64,000 bases of DNA from Lachnospiraceae bacterium (GCA_910575105.1 CAJTDK010000001.1:186001-250000); one strand, 5' to 3'; positions 43,001 to 51,401 are shown, counted from the stretch's first letter. Numbers and translations: made by a program. The notes: generated by a model from the sequence alone, not told the origin.

Positions 43001-43183
43001 GCGTCCTTTCCACGTATCCCCTGTTTCTAATACCTCACACTCCTCAAATGCCGGAAGTGCCGGATTTACTACTCCCTGATCGTCTTCTGCCGCAGCAAAG
43101 CTTTTTAGCCCAATGATATCTCTGTATCTATACGGCTCAAGCTCGCTGATACGCCGCTCTAATTTTCTGTCTGTCAAAAACAT
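40070..43183 (-). CDS. GH38 alpha-mannosidase
   Basis: A 1037-residue enzyme. ATG 43183 is chosen for its 5-base spacing from AAGGAGG; the next ATG upstream is only 2 bases away from it. Zinc ligands and the catalytic core are visible: HTHIDVAWLW (His245, Asp249), the nucleophile Asp359 in LWLPDVFGYSWALPQ, and QFHDIIPGSSIHEVYEDS with a further zinc His. The central three-helix bundle and C-terminal beta domains follow. There is no signal peptide, so it trims alpha-mannosides in the cytoplasm. It follows the GH125 gene and precedes YesL in one run of genes. Confidence 0.95.
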   Translation of the reverse strand: MFLTDRKLERRISELEPYRYRDIIGLKSFAAAEDDQGVVNPALPAFEECEVLETGDTWKGRDRYLWLHKDMYIPAEWKEKRVVGIFDYGNTGAGNNSGFESMLYINGSMYQGVDVNHKEVFFDDALCGTTADLTFRLWSGLEGGGAPKEQEHKIARADLAWLDEKVDDFYYTASMVWQTVKELDEYCPEQHELRKALDGACHCIDWSVPGSEEFYDSVHQADDYLNECIDRMDKNSMINVYCVGHTHIDVAWLWRLKHTREKCSRSFSTVLRLMELYPEYIFLQTQPQLYEYMKEEFPDIYRNIKKRAMEGRWETDGGMWVEADCNLTSGESLTRQILIGSKFIKDEFGKDVEYLWLPDVFGYSWALPQILKKAGIDTFMTTKISWNQYNRMPHDTFMWKGIDGSEILTHFITTPEPWNEKDSWFYTYNGKLLPRTVKGVWDAYSEKQMNKDLLISFGFGDGGGGVNRDMLEYRRRMDKIPGLPNVKMSTAREYFRRLHDTVENTDQYVHTWDGELYLEYHRGTYTSQGYNKRMNRRMELLYRRAEWLTAAGALFAGGIEKAQQEKLTMGWKHILTDQFHDIIPGSSIHEVYEDSRKDYAYIESLAREVESQAYADILEQKENTYTVFNDSGWTMSQTVTVPETREGIFKDLEGNELVSQKGRRAAYVEVKDVPAMGAKTVFFEEVKSDAPKAAFAVNGREIETPYYQISLNQYGQITKLYDKTFGRDVMPEGQRGNVLQVFEDKPLDNDAWDIDIFYQEKMREVTELATFEITEMGPLFMNIHMEWDYMRSHISQDMVLYSNDRRIDFKTDVDYHEQHQLLKAAFPVDIRSTYGTYDVQYGNVRRPNHWNTSWDMAKFETVAHRWADLSERNYGVSILNDCKYGHDIKDNVLRITLLKAGTHPDHLQDQGEHTFTYALLPHRGDFVEGNVVQEGFALNAPMKVAKGRCRFCYDSFVSFDNPQVELDAVKKSEDGKYLVIRFHEFAGAKQDVKVNLGFPWKAWAECDLRERPAARFGKDEIRMSLHAYEIKTILVKV

Positions 43184-43327
43184 CATATCCTCCTTGAAAT
43201 CTCCCCATCGTAAATCGGGAAACCGAATCATCTTTATAGCATCATTTTACGATGTCAGGAAATTTTTTTCAATTCAGAGAATTCTAGTTTTGCTGAACAT
43301 TATTTACATTTAAAAATTTCCCTGTTC

Positions 43328-44626
43328 TCAACGCTGAATACGATATCCGCAATAATCCAGCACCAGCTCGCAGAACATGGCGTTGGCCCAGGAAAACCAT
43401 TCCCTTGTATACCTGGTATCATCATCCGCATGAAAGCCTTCGTGCATAAGGCCCGTGCCGCCGTCTGTCTGCGCGAGCATGTGCAGGCTCTCTAACTTTT
43501 CTTTCTCCGTCTTTGCGGTCAGTCCCTCCATCGCCAGCGCAATATGCCAGATATACTTTGCCGGAGTGTGCGGGCTTCCGATGCCTGCTGCCTTTCTGCC
43601 CTCATAATAGTAGGGATTCGCCTCGCTCAAGATCAGCTTTCTTGTATTTTTCGTCACTTCTTCATGCTTTCCCTGAAACCCAAGATAATTCATGGAAAGC
43701 AGGCTTGGCACATTCGCATCGTCCATCAGATTGAACTGCCCGTATCCGTCCGCCTCATACGCATATACTCTGCCGAAGTTCTCTGTATCTGTAATCCCGA
43801 AAGATTCTATCCCTTCATAGATCTCCTCTTTTAACCGTTCTGCCTCATCCTTAAGTTCCAAGTCCCCGAACACATCTTCCGCGATCTCCTCCAGATACGC
43901 CAGCACAACCGCGGCAAACATATTGGACGGAACCAGATATCCGTAGGTACATGCATCATCACTGGGACGAAACCCCGACCAGGTCATGCCAATGCCCGGT
44001 TTTACCAGCGCGCCCTTCCCGTCTCTGGAAAGGGTATCCGTAAAATACGTATCTTTCCTCACAAAGCGGTAGGCAGATTCTTCCTCATGGTTCTGCTCCG
44101 TGCGAAATACTTTAAGAATCTTGCTGACTCCTTCCCTGAAGGCCCCATCAAAATGATCAGTGCGTCCGGTATTTTTCCAGATCAGATATGCGAACTGTAA
44201 CGGGTAACAGAGCGAGTCCACTTCGTACTTGCGCTCCCACACCCAGTCTCCCATATCGGTATCATCATGCTCCCAGCAATTTCCATTGGCCGCCTCATTA
44301 AACGCATTGGCATACGGGTCAATATTCACATACATAAACTGCCGCTTTGACAGGCCGACCAGAAGATCCGAAAGCTCCGCCTCCTCTTTCGCCGCCACAA
44401 GATAAGGCCGAAGCTGCGCCACGGAATCCCTAAGCCACATGGCCGGGATATCTCCTGTGATCACATACGTGGTTCCATCCTCCATCCTTTTTACTGTAGT
44501 GTCCAATGTATTGCCATAACATTTTTCAAACATCTCAAATAATTTTGGTTCGTCTTTTAACTTCTCCTTCACTGTCTGAGCGATCTTTTCCATTGAATCA
44601 TACTGATACTTCCGTGCCATGATCAA
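43328..44626 (-). CDS. GH125 exo-alpha-1,6-mannosidase
   Basis: A 432-residue cytoplasmic enzyme (start ATG 44626 or, equally possible, ATG 44620 giving MARKYQYDSMEKIAQ). GH125 hallmarks are ITGDIPAMWLRDSVAQLRPY, YVNIDPYANAFNEAANG, CWEHDDTDMGDWVWERKYEVDSLCYPL and GMTWSGFRPSDDACTYGYLV, which include the catalytic acidic residues. The family removes alpha-1,6-linked mannose from N-glycans. It heads the mannoside locus and is preceded by a TATAAT box near 44678-44683 on the minus strand. Together with GH38 and GH2 it could strip an entire N-glycan mannose core. Confidence 0.94.
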   Translation of the reverse strand: MIMARKYQYDSMEKIAQTVKEKLKDEPKLFEMFEKCYGNTLDTTVKRMEDGTTYVITGDIPAMWLRDSVAQLRPYLVAAKEEAELSDLLVGLSKRQFMYVNIDPYANAFNEAANGNCWEHDDTDMGDWVWERKYEVDSLCYPLQFAYLIWKNTGRTDHFDGAFREGVSKILKVFRTEQNHEEESAYRFVRKDTYFTDTLSRDGKGALVKPGIGMTWSGFRPSDDACTYGYLVPSNMFAAVVLAYLEEIAEDVFGDLELKDEAERLKEEIYEGIESFGITDTENFGRVYAYEADGYGQFNLMDDANVPSLLSMNYLGFQGKHEEVTKNTRKLILSEANPYYYEGRKAAGIGSPHTPAKYIWHIALAMEGLTAKTEKEKLESLHMLAQTDGGTGLMHEGFHADDDTRYTREWFSWANAMFCELVLDYCGYRIQR

Positions 44627-44786
44627 GCCCTCCGTAGATTTTCTGTTGTTTTTCTGATTTCCTCATATATCTTATTATAACTAAACGGGATAGGATCTCC
44701 ACTTTAAAATCCGCAGAAATGTTGGAGAAATTTCATGTTTTCCAGCATATTATCTATCGGTATGACTGTTATTACACGATTTTACA

Positions 44787-44809
44787 GACTTTGCAGCAAT
44801 TGCAAAGTC
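44787..44809. other. Perfect hairpin in the 44.63-44.85 kb gap
   Basis: GACTTTGCA/TGCAAAGTC with a 5-base loop, without a T run on either side. It may be an operator or a weak terminator for the leftward chimeric gene. Confidence 0.45.
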
Positions 44810-44849
44810 CGTAAATAAACAAAACCAAAAATCTGCCGGAAATCATCCT

Positions 44850-45370
44850 CTACCGCAATACTCTCGCCCCGGCGCCGTAGTTGACTGCTAATCCGGCATC
44901 CCCGGCAGTCATAAGGCCGTAGATCAGGCCGGACGCGAAGGAGTCCCCGACGCCTACCCGGTCCATGATCTCCAGTCCCTTATAATCCTTTGACTTGTAG
45001 ATCTTTCCGTCTGCCCAGCAGATGGCACTCCAGTCATTTACCGTCGCCGTCTTTACCTCCCGCAAGGTCGTTGCCACAACTTTAAAATTCGGATACACCT
45101 CTGCTGCATGATTGATCATCTTCTTGTATCCGTCAAGATTTAACTCCTTTAAGCTTTCATCATTTCCTTCAATTTCAAAACCAAGGCAGGCGGTAAAGTC
45201 TTCCATCAAAAATCCCACCTCGTTCTCCGCAAAGGCAGTGATCACGCCGATCCTCATGCCGGAGCCTCTGCGAACCTCCAGTATCCCGCAGGAAGCCAGC
45301 CCTTTTACCGCCTCCCGGATCGTGCTGCGCCCGACGCCGAACCTCTCTGCAAGCTCAAATTCATTGGTAA
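44850..45370 (-). pseudogene. GntR-KdgK chimeric relic
   Basis: One open minus frame without a start codon (TAA at 45371-45373). It begins with a GntR/FadR winged helix (TNEFELAERFGVGRSTIREA, then SCGILEVRRGSG). Near 45235 it passes into the C-terminal half of a PfkB sugar kinase of the 2-keto-3-deoxygluconate type (NEVGFLMEDFTACLGFEIEG, VATTLREVKTA, DRVGVGDSFASGLIYGLM). The kinase lacks its N-terminal half and, near VNYGAGARVLR, about 20 residues before the end. It appears to be a product of deletions joining a regulator gene to a kdgK gene. The imported AT-rich cassette begins immediately to its right. Confidence 0.75.
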
Positions 45371-45448
45371 TTTACGCATAAGGCAGACAGGCGGCAGGGA
45401 GAAATCTCTGCTACTGTTCTTGAGAGGATACGATTCATAATTCATTTC

Positions 45449-45477
45449 TTGATATTATTCGTTTGAACGAGTATAAT
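45449..45477 (+). promoter_or_regulatory. Sigma-A promoter with palindrome in the spacer, before the imported cassette
   Basis: TTGATA (45449-45454), 17-base spacer, TATAAT (45472-45477). The spacer contains the palindrome TCGTTTGAACGA (45459-45470), a likely operator for the small DNA-binding protein encoded next. Confidence 0.8.
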
Positions 45478-45504
45478 GTACCTACTGATAATATGGAGGT
45501 AGGT

Positions 45505-45705
45505 ATGTTTGCATATATGACGGTACAGGAAGCCGCAATTAAATGGAATATTTCAGAACGAAGAATACAGACATTATGTTCTGAAAATAGGATTGAGGGT
45601 ATTGTGCGTTTAAGAAGAGTATGGCTAATTCCTAAAAATGCGAAAAAGCCAGCTGATGGCAGATTTAAGGCGAATAGAAAAAAGAACGGAGTTGAAACAT
45701 TGTGA
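45505..45705 (+). CDS. Small excisionase/MerR-like DNA-binding protein
   Basis: A 66-residue protein. ATG 45505 is set by GGAGG at 45495-45499; the frame is open to 45463 but that part overlaps the promoter. The sequence YMTVQEAAIKWNISERRIQT followed by RIEGIVRLRRVWLIPKNAKK is a single helix-turn-helix with a wing, as in excisionase-like and MerR-type regulators. It overlaps the response-regulator start by 4 bases (GTGA). It is likely to regulate the cassette promoter, where a 12-bp palindrome sits between the -35 and -10 boxes (inference). Confidence 0.8.
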   Translation: MFAYMTVQEAAIKWNISERRIQTLCSENRIEGIVRLRRVWLIPKNAKKPADGRFKANRKKNGVETL

Positions 45706-46376
45706 AAAAGATATTAGTAATGGAAGATGATGAAATCCTTAATGCAGGTTTGTGCTATAACATTCAAAAAAAGGAGATGCTGCCTATATCTGTTTATAGC
45801 ATTGAGGCTGCAAAAGAAAAATTGAAAAAAGAAACTTTTGATTTAATATTGCTTGATGTAAATCTTCCCGATGGAAACGGATTTGACTTTGCAAAAGAAG
45901 CAATGCCCAAATATAACACGCCTTTTATTTTTCTAACAGCTCATAATTTGGAAGAAGAAATTATTAAAGGCTTACAGTTAGGAGCAGATGATTACATTGT
46001 AAAACCTTTTAGCATTAAGGTTGTTATGGAAAAAATCCAAGTAGTATTAAGACGGTGTTATAATGGGCGAGAGATGGAAAACTATTCCTGCGGAAATCTG
46101 CTTATTAATATGAAAAATCATATTGTGATGAGAAGGGATGAAAGACTGTCCTTAACACCGACAGAGTTTGAAATCTTAGAGGTTTTTGTTGAAAACAGAG
46201 GACAGATTTTAACAAAGGATTTGCTGTTGGAACAGATATGGGATAGAAAAGGTAATTTTGTGAATGAGCATACCCTGTCTTTAAATGTAAGCAGGTTACG
46301 AAATAAAATAGCTGATGAAGAATTTGATTACATCAAGACCATATATGGGCTAGGTTATAAATGGAGTGAAGATTAA
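45702..46376 (+). CDS. OmpR family response regulator, module 2 (imported)
   Basis: A 224-residue regulator starting with GTG 45702. Phosphoacceptor Asp52 lies in LLDVNLPDGNG; the receiver Lys is in YIVKPFS. The winged helix has LSLTPTEFEILEVF and TIYGLGYKW. Its codon use is strongly AT-rich compared with the surrounding chromosome, in line with horizontal transfer. It is followed directly by its kinase (TAA/ATG adjacent). Confidence 0.94.
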   Translation: MKKILVMEDDEILNAGLCYNIQKKEMLPISVYSIEAAKEKLKKETFDLILLDVNLPDGNGFDFAKEAMPKYNTPFIFLTAHNLEEEIIKGLQLGADDYIVKPFSIKVVMEKIQVVLRRCYNGREMENYSCGNLLINMKNHIVMRRDERLSLTPTEFEILEVFVENRGQILTKDLLLEQIWDRKGNFVNEHTLSLNVSRLRNKIADEEFDYIKTIYGLGYKWSED

Positions 46377-47393
46377 ATGAGAATATGCAAATATATGTTA
46401 ATTTTCTTGGATCTACTATTGCTTTTCACAGGTATGTACATAGTGCTGACAATGGCAGAAGAAATTACGGTACAATATATGCTTGTATTTATAATTCTAT
46501 CTTTAGTACTGACAAGTTTGGGAAGTTATTTCTATTTCCGCAGAAGATTTATTGGCTTTTCAAATGAAGTGTGTCGGAATACCGAAGAAATATTGCATGG
46601 TCATTCCATCAAAGAACAACAAAATAAGGAAACGCTTACCTCTAAAATGATAATGGAATTAGAGAAAATAGAAGATATTTTCTCTTTTCAACTTGCGGAG
46701 AGCCAGAATGAAAAAAAAGAGTTGCAGGAAATGATTTCTGAACTTACACACCAAATTAAGACCCCTGCTTCCAATATTCAAATGTATTGCGAAATGTTTT
46801 CTGACCCAGATATTTCTTCAGAGGAAGCAAAACAATTTGTGATGGTTATCAAGCAGCAATTAAAAAAATTGGAATTTTTACTTGATGTGCTTGTGAAATC
46901 TTCACGACTTGAAAATGATATGATAAATCTTCAAATGGAAAACAGCAGACTTATTGAAACATTAGCTGTTGCAGTAAATAGTGTGATGCAGAAAGCAGAA
47001 CTTAAGGGAATTGACATTTCTGTTTCGTGCAGACCTGCTATTCAAGTTTATCACGATATGAAATGGACTGCGGAAGCAATTGAGAATATTTTGGATAATT
47101 CAATTAAATATACTCCCGAAAATGGAAAAGTCCTGATTTCCGTAGAGGTTGGAGAAATGTATACCGTGATTAAAATCAAGGATACAGGTAAAGGAATTGA
47201 AACTGCACATATCAATGATATTTTTAAAAGATTTTACAGGGAAAAATCATCAGCTAAAGATGAGGGATTAGGTTTGGGACTATATCTTACAAGGAACATT
47301 ATAAACTCACAAGGCGGATATGTTTCTGTTCATTCCTCTTTGGGAAAAGGCAGCAATTTTTCTGTATGCCTGCCAAATCGTACCCCTAAATAA
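46377..47393 (+). CDS. Sensor histidine kinase, module 2 (imported)
   Basis: A 338-residue BceS-like kinase with two membrane helices at about 7-27 and 34-54 and only a short loop between them. The phosphoacceptor is probably His125 (SELTHQIKTPASN). N, G1 and G2 boxes are present (NILDNSIKYT, DTGKGIE, GLGLGLYLTRN). Without a sensor domain it probably reads the state of its ABC partner, as shown for BceS. The gene is AT-rich like its neighbours. Confidence 0.93.
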   Translation: MRICKYMLIFLDLLLLFTGMYIVLTMAEEITVQYMLVFIILSLVLTSLGSYFYFRRRFIGFSNEVCRNTEEILHGHSIKEQQNKETLTSKMIMELEKIEDIFSFQLAESQNEKKELQEMISELTHQIKTPASNIQMYCEMFSDPDISSEEAKQFVMVIKQQLKKLEFLLDVLVKSSRLENDMINLQMENSRLIETLAVAVNSVMQKAELKGIDISVSCRPAIQVYHDMKWTAEAIENILDNSIKYTPENGKVLISVEVGEMYTVIKIKDTGKGIETAHINDIFKRFYREKSSAKDEGLGLGLYLTRNIINSQGGYVSVHSSLGKGSNFSVCLPNRTPK

Positions 47394-47492
47394 ATTGTTT
47401 CGGTATTGATACTTTTGGTTTAAAAATTGAAACCAGATTGATAAAATTCAGCTTTATGATAAATGTATCAAGAGGAAAGGAACGGAAAATGA

Positions 47493-48167
47493 ATGAACAT
47501 TTTAAGTACGAAGAATTTGACAAAACATTATGGTGCAGAGCCGTTATTGGTAAAAGCACTTGACGGAATTACCTTAGAAATTGAACAAGGGAGTTTTACA
47601 GCAATCGTAGGAACGTCGGGTTCAGGTAAAAGCACGCTGCTCCACATGCTTGGTGGATTAGATACTCCGACCGGCGGAAGTGTATGTGTTGATGGACAGG
47701 AATTGAGCGGCATGGGAAAAAACGAGCTTGCTATTTTTCGGAGAAGAAAGATAGGCTTTATTTTTCAGAATTATAATCTTATGCCTAACCTTACAGTATA
47801 TGATAATATTGTTCTTCCCGTGGAGTTGGACGGGCGAAGTGTCGATAAAGAATATTTAACTACAATCGCAAATACTTTGGGATTAGAGGATAAGTTAAAC
47901 CGAAAACCCCATAAACTGTCTGGCGGACAGCAGCAAAGAGTTTCTATTGCAAGAGCGCTGGCAGCAAAACCTGCAATTATTTTGGCAGACGAGCCAACGG
48001 GAAATCTGGACAGTCATACCAGTCAAGAAGTCATTGGTTTATTGAAAACAACAAGCGAGATGTTTCACCAAACGATTGTTATGATTACTCATAATGAGGA
48101 AATTGCACAATCGGCGGACCGCACTATCCGCATTGAAGATGGAAAAATTGTGGAAAGCAGGTGGTAA
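47493..48167 (+). CDS. ABC transporter ATP-binding protein, module 2 (imported)
   Basis: A 224-residue BceA-like ATPase. Walker A GTSGSGKST is at about 40-48, followed by a Q-loop ([13 protein letters not shown]), signature LSGGQQQR and Walker [13 protein letters not shown]. It begins about 100 bases after the kinase, with room for a separate promoter that contains a GGTTT/AAACC dyad near 47419-47436. It is likely to be induced by the upstream two-component system. Confidence 0.94.
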   Translation: MNILSTKNLTKHYGAEPLLVKALDGITLEIEQGSFTAIVGTSGSGKSTLLHMLGGLDTPTGGSVCVDGQELSGMGKNELAIFRRRKIGFIFQNYNLMPNLTVYDNIVLPVELDGRSVDKEYLTTIANTLGLEDKLNRKPHKLSGGQQQRVSIARALAAKPAIILADEPTGNLDSHTSQEVIGLLKTTSEMFHQTIVMITHNEEIAQSADRTIRIEDGKIVESRW

Positions 48168-48169
48168 GT

Positions 48170-50554
48170 ATGAATTTGAATAAAAACAATAATGGAAAAA
48201 CCATTTACCGCATTGCAAAAAACAATTTAATGGCAAAGAAAATGTCGAGTTTCTTTGCAGGGCTATCTATTTTGTTAGCAATTACTTTGGTATCTACTCT
48301 TTCGCTTTTTATTGTTGGAACACAGACTTTTGAAAAAAATACGTTAGAACGTATGCAGCATGTCATGTACATGAATGTAACAAATGAACAAATACAAAAA
48401 ATGACTTCCGATAGCAGAATTGAAAGATGTGACCCTTATAAAGAACTGGAGAAAACATTTCAGAGCCAAAATATAAAATATTGTCTGTCTTATTATGGAA
48501 ACTATGCAAAAAGTCAAGAAAACTATGTATCTATCGAAGGAAAAGACCCGGAAAACTATAATGAAATTCTTGTAGATAAGGCGTTTATGCAAGCCCTCGG
48601 CAAAGAGACTGCCATTGGGGAAAGCATTGATTTAGATATAGATGGAGAAACACAAAACTTTGTCATTAGTGGTTATACAAATGAGAACATTTCTGTTGGA
48701 ACACACTTTATCCATGTGTCAAAAGCATTTGCAGAACACAGCCCGTTAATGAAAGATTTGCCTTATACTGCACTTGTACGAATCAATGATATTACAGATG
48801 TTCCCGCTTCTACATTTACGACCATAGCTTATCAAATAGCAATGGATTACAAGATTGAACGTCCGAATGTAAATGTGAATGGAAAATTTGAACAATCTCT
48901 CCAAAGTGGAAATAGTAGAATTTATACCGTTTTTTTTGTTTCTGTCATACTTTTTATCGCGAGCAGTATCGTGATATACAGCATTTTTTATCTTTCTGTT
49001 ACAACCCGTGTACAGCAGATTGGGCAATTACAGACCATTGGTATGACAGAGAAGCAAGTAAAGCAGATGATACGTCGGGAAGGGCTGTTGCTAAGTGTGC
49101 TGTCAATTCCAATAGGGTTATTGATAGGCGGTATTGTTTCCTATATTTTAATCCCAGATGGGTGGACATTTAAAAATTACGGCATAATATCTTTGGTTAT
49201 TGGTATTCTAGGCATTCTGATTGTGCAGCTTTCCGTAAGAAAACCTGCTAAGATTGCGTCAAAATTTTCACCGATAGAAGCGTCAAGAAATGCAGTTGCG
49301 TCCGTAAAGGAACGACCTAACGCCAAACACAAGATATTAACGCCTTATGTCTTAGCTCAAATGGAAAGTAAAAACAATCGTAAAAGATGGTGGTTTACAA
49401 CGCTTTCACTTGCTCTTGGAGGAATTATTTTCATGGTTGCAACGACTTGGATTGCATCGTGGAATGAGGAGCAGTATGCAAGAGAGGGAATATTCACAAA
49501 TGGAGAGTGTTATATTTCTTACCCTTATGACCACAGCACACCAAAACCATATGGAATAACCGAATTTCAGCTGACAGGTCATCTTGGGAGTGAGTTGGAA
49601 AATAGCATTCTAGAGATACCAAATGTGAAAGACATTTACGTTGAAAAAGCAGCGTTTGGAAATATTGAATACAAAGGAGCTACATTTCTGCAAGCATTTT
49701 ATCCGCTTAGTGCGGATGATACGGAGTATTATCAGCTTCCCGCGAAAGGAAACAACAGCTATGAATATATAGCAGAACACGACGCTATTTTTATTACGGA
49801 TAGTACTCTTAGCGAAAAAATGAACGGAGTAAACTTTCAGCCAGGAGATAAAATAGAGTTTCACTATTTTGATGGAGAAGAACATACGGTAGAATTGGAA
49901 ATAGCAGCTGTATCAGCAGAAAGTATCAAAGGAATCGGAAATAGATCAAATTTCTGCATGGCAGACAAGACGATGGAAAAATTATGGAAAGCTATGAATA
50001 CAGCAGCAGAGTTTTCTATATCTATCGAGAATTATGAGAAGAATGGAGAACAAGTAGAAAACGCATTACGGACATTGCTTGATGACTATGAAGATTTGTC
50101 CCTTTATACATTGCGTGAAAGGAAAATCGAGCTGTCAGGACAAATTGAGGAATTACAAATGCAAATATACGGAATTTCTATATTTATAATACTGTTCAGT
50201 ATCTTTAATTTGATTAACACGGTTATCAGCAGCATTGTAAGCCGTAAGAAAGAGCTGTCCATGCTGGAATCCATTGGCATGGAAGAAAAGCAGGTTCGTA
50301 ATATGCTGTTTTGGGAAAGCTTTCTTCTTGCATTGCCGAATATTTTAATAACCTTAACTTTCGGTACGATAACAGGATTTGCCTTTATTTCATTTATGCA
50401 AAAATCGGCATCCTATTTGGAATATCATTTTCCAATTATTGCAGTTGTTCTTTATATTATCGGTATGATAGGTATTCCGATGCTGATTTCTCTTGGTTGC
50501 CTAAAAAGGCAAAATAACATTTCTTTAGTAGAAAGAATAAGAAATGAAGATTAG
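48170..50554 (+). CDS. FtsX/MacB-like ABC transporter permease, module 2 (imported)
   Basis: About 794 residues; ATG 48170 is preferred to GTG 48161, which overlaps the ATPase stop. It has the same plan as the other permeases here: one N-terminal helix, a roughly 200-residue extracellular domain, a helix group (about 255-365), a link, a further helix, a second extracellular domain and a final helix group. The motif IGMTEKQVKQMIRREGLLLS recurs as ESIGMEEKQVRNMLFWESFL in the second half, showing the internal duplication. It probably confers resistance to an antimicrobial peptide (inference). Confidence 0.9.
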   Translation: MNLNKNNNGKTIYRIAKNNLMAKKMSSFFAGLSILLAITLVSTLSLFIVGTQTFEKNTLERMQHVMYMNVTNEQIQKMTSDSRIERCDPYKELEKTFQSQNIKYCLSYYGNYAKSQENYVSIEGKDPENYNEILVDKAFMQALGKETAIGESIDLDIDGETQNFVISGYTNENISVGTHFIHVSKAFAEHSPLMKDLPYTALVRINDITDVPASTFTTIAYQIAMDYKIERPNVNVNGKFEQSLQSGNSRIYTVFFVSVILFIASSIVIYSIFYLSVTTRVQQIGQLQTIGMTEKQVKQMIRREGLLLSVLSIPIGLLIGGIVSYILIPDGWTFKNYGIISLVIGILGILIVQLSVRKPAKIASKFSPIEASRNAVASVKERPNAKHKILTPYVLAQMESKNNRKRWWFTTLSLALGGIIFMVATTWIASWNEEQYAREGIFTNGECYISYPYDHSTPKPYGITEFQLTGHLGSELENSILEIPNVKDIYVEKAAFGNIEYKGATFLQAFYPLSADDTEYYQLPAKGNNSYEYIAEHDAIFITDSTLSEKMNGVNFQPGDKIEFHYFDGEEHTVELEIAAVSAESIKGIGNRSNFCMADKTMEKLWKAMNTAAEFSISIENYEKNGEQVENALRTLLDDYEDLSLYTLRERKIELSGQIEELQMQIYGISIFIILFSIFNLINTVISSIVSRKKELSMLESIGMEEKQVRNMLFWESFLLALPNILITLTFGTITGFAFISFMQKSASYLEYHFPIIAVVLYIIGMIGIPMLISLGCLKRQNNISLVERIRNED

Positions 50555-50567
50555 TGAGGGGGTGTCG

Positions 50568-50705
50568 ATGAAAGGAAATATATGGATATGTTGCTCGATT
50601 TGTAGGAGTAAGACAAGATTACAGATACGGAAAAATACCGAATTGAAAAATTTTCCTCTTTATTGCCCCAAGTGTAAGAAGGAACCTTTAATTAGTGCCT
50701 GCTGA
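50568..50705 (+). CDS. Cysteine-rich KTR domain protein, truncated
   Basis: A 45-residue ORF starting at ATG 50568 after GAGGGGGTG. It has two cysteine pairs (CSIC, and CPKC) and the SKTRLQIRKNTELKNFPLYC motif that defines the cysteine-rich KTR family, a small zinc-ribbon-like protein typical of conjugative-element cargo behind ABC genes. The usual tail after LI is replaced by SAC and a stop, so the cassette appears to be cut here. It is the last AT-rich gene. Confidence 0.8.
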   Translation: MKGNIWICCSICRSKTRLQIRKNTELKNFPLYCPKCKKEPLISAC

Positions 50706-50711
50706 TCAAGC

Positions 50712-51052
50712 CACTATTTCAATCTGGATCAGTCCAAAGGCCGTCTGCTGGGCGGAGCGCTTTTTCCCGCCTGCTGGTATTACTTGACAGTACATGGCAC
50801 GGCGCATCCATTTCCTTCCGTGCTTCGATACTCTCCGACATGGCGCTGTTTCTGAAAACCTATGAAACCGAACTGGACGACCGTTCTTTTATCAAACGGC
50901 TATCTGCGATTGACCCGGAGGAAATCATCCGGCGCGGCAAGATGGACTTTTCCACCAACAAAGCCGCCCTGCGCTTTGCCTGTGTCATTCTGGAAAAGTA
51001 TAACAGCCAGCAGCGCGGCGGGCGCAAGCTGCCCTACCGCTTTAAGGGTTGA
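50712..51052 (+). pseudogene. Conjugative-element protein relic
   Basis: Two frames can be joined by a shift near 50800: HYFNLDQSKGRLLGGALFPA with YYLTVHG, then ASISFRASILSDMALFLKTY, IDPEEIIRRGKMDFSTNKAA and LEKYNSQQRGGRKLPYRFKG. This resembles a cargo protein of Tn1549/CTn-type elements. Its GC content is much higher than that of the cassette to its left. The N-terminal part is missing. Confidence 0.6.
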
Positions 51053-51087
51053 TGGTAAAACGTACATGAGAGCCAAAATCCCCCGCT

Positions 51088-51231
51088 GTGGAGCCGTCCG
51101 AGCAGGGCTGCCAGCTTACCATCGGGCGCGACACCATCCGGGTGGTCAGCGTTTTCAGCGGCACAAGAACGGCAAGCGAAGCTATCCATGAAGCCGCCGG
51201 AAAGAAAATCCTTTACGACACAAGCAGTTAA
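51088..51231 (+). pseudogene. Small transposon-encoded protein, start lost
   Basis: The frame from GTG 51088 reads EPSEQGCQLTIGRDTIRVVS, then VFSGTRTASEAIHEAAGKK. It resembles a small protein repeatedly found in conjugative elements of gut Firmicutes. The frame is open to a TGA at about 51066, and no proper ATG or ribosome site is present, so it is probably not expressed. Confidence 0.45.
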
Positions 51232-51268
51232 AATATGTGTGCAATAGTAACCGGTAGATAGTGCGTAC

Positions 51269-51368
51269 CTATACAAAACCGAAGCAAACTGGGAGTAGGT
51301 CATCCAAAAAACTGCGGTCTGTATCATCCAGATGCTTCGGTATCTCAGTAAGCAGATATTCAAAATAA
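51269..51368 (-). pseudogene. IS66-like transposase relic (C-terminal end)
   Basis: The minus frame reads YFEYLLTEIPKHLDDTDRSF, then LDDLLP and a stop at 51269-51271. LLTEIPKHL...LDDLLP is the usual end of IS66-family transposases. Only about 33 codons remain. Confidence 0.55.
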
Positions 51369-51401
51369 AGGCTTTTTCCGTTTGTCGTTATTATACCGTA
51401 A

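Noticed and set aside
51034-51363. Minus-strand 109-codon frame
   Set aside because: It lies in mobile-element debris and runs opposite two recognisable + strand relics; only the IS66-like frame at 51269-51368 has support.
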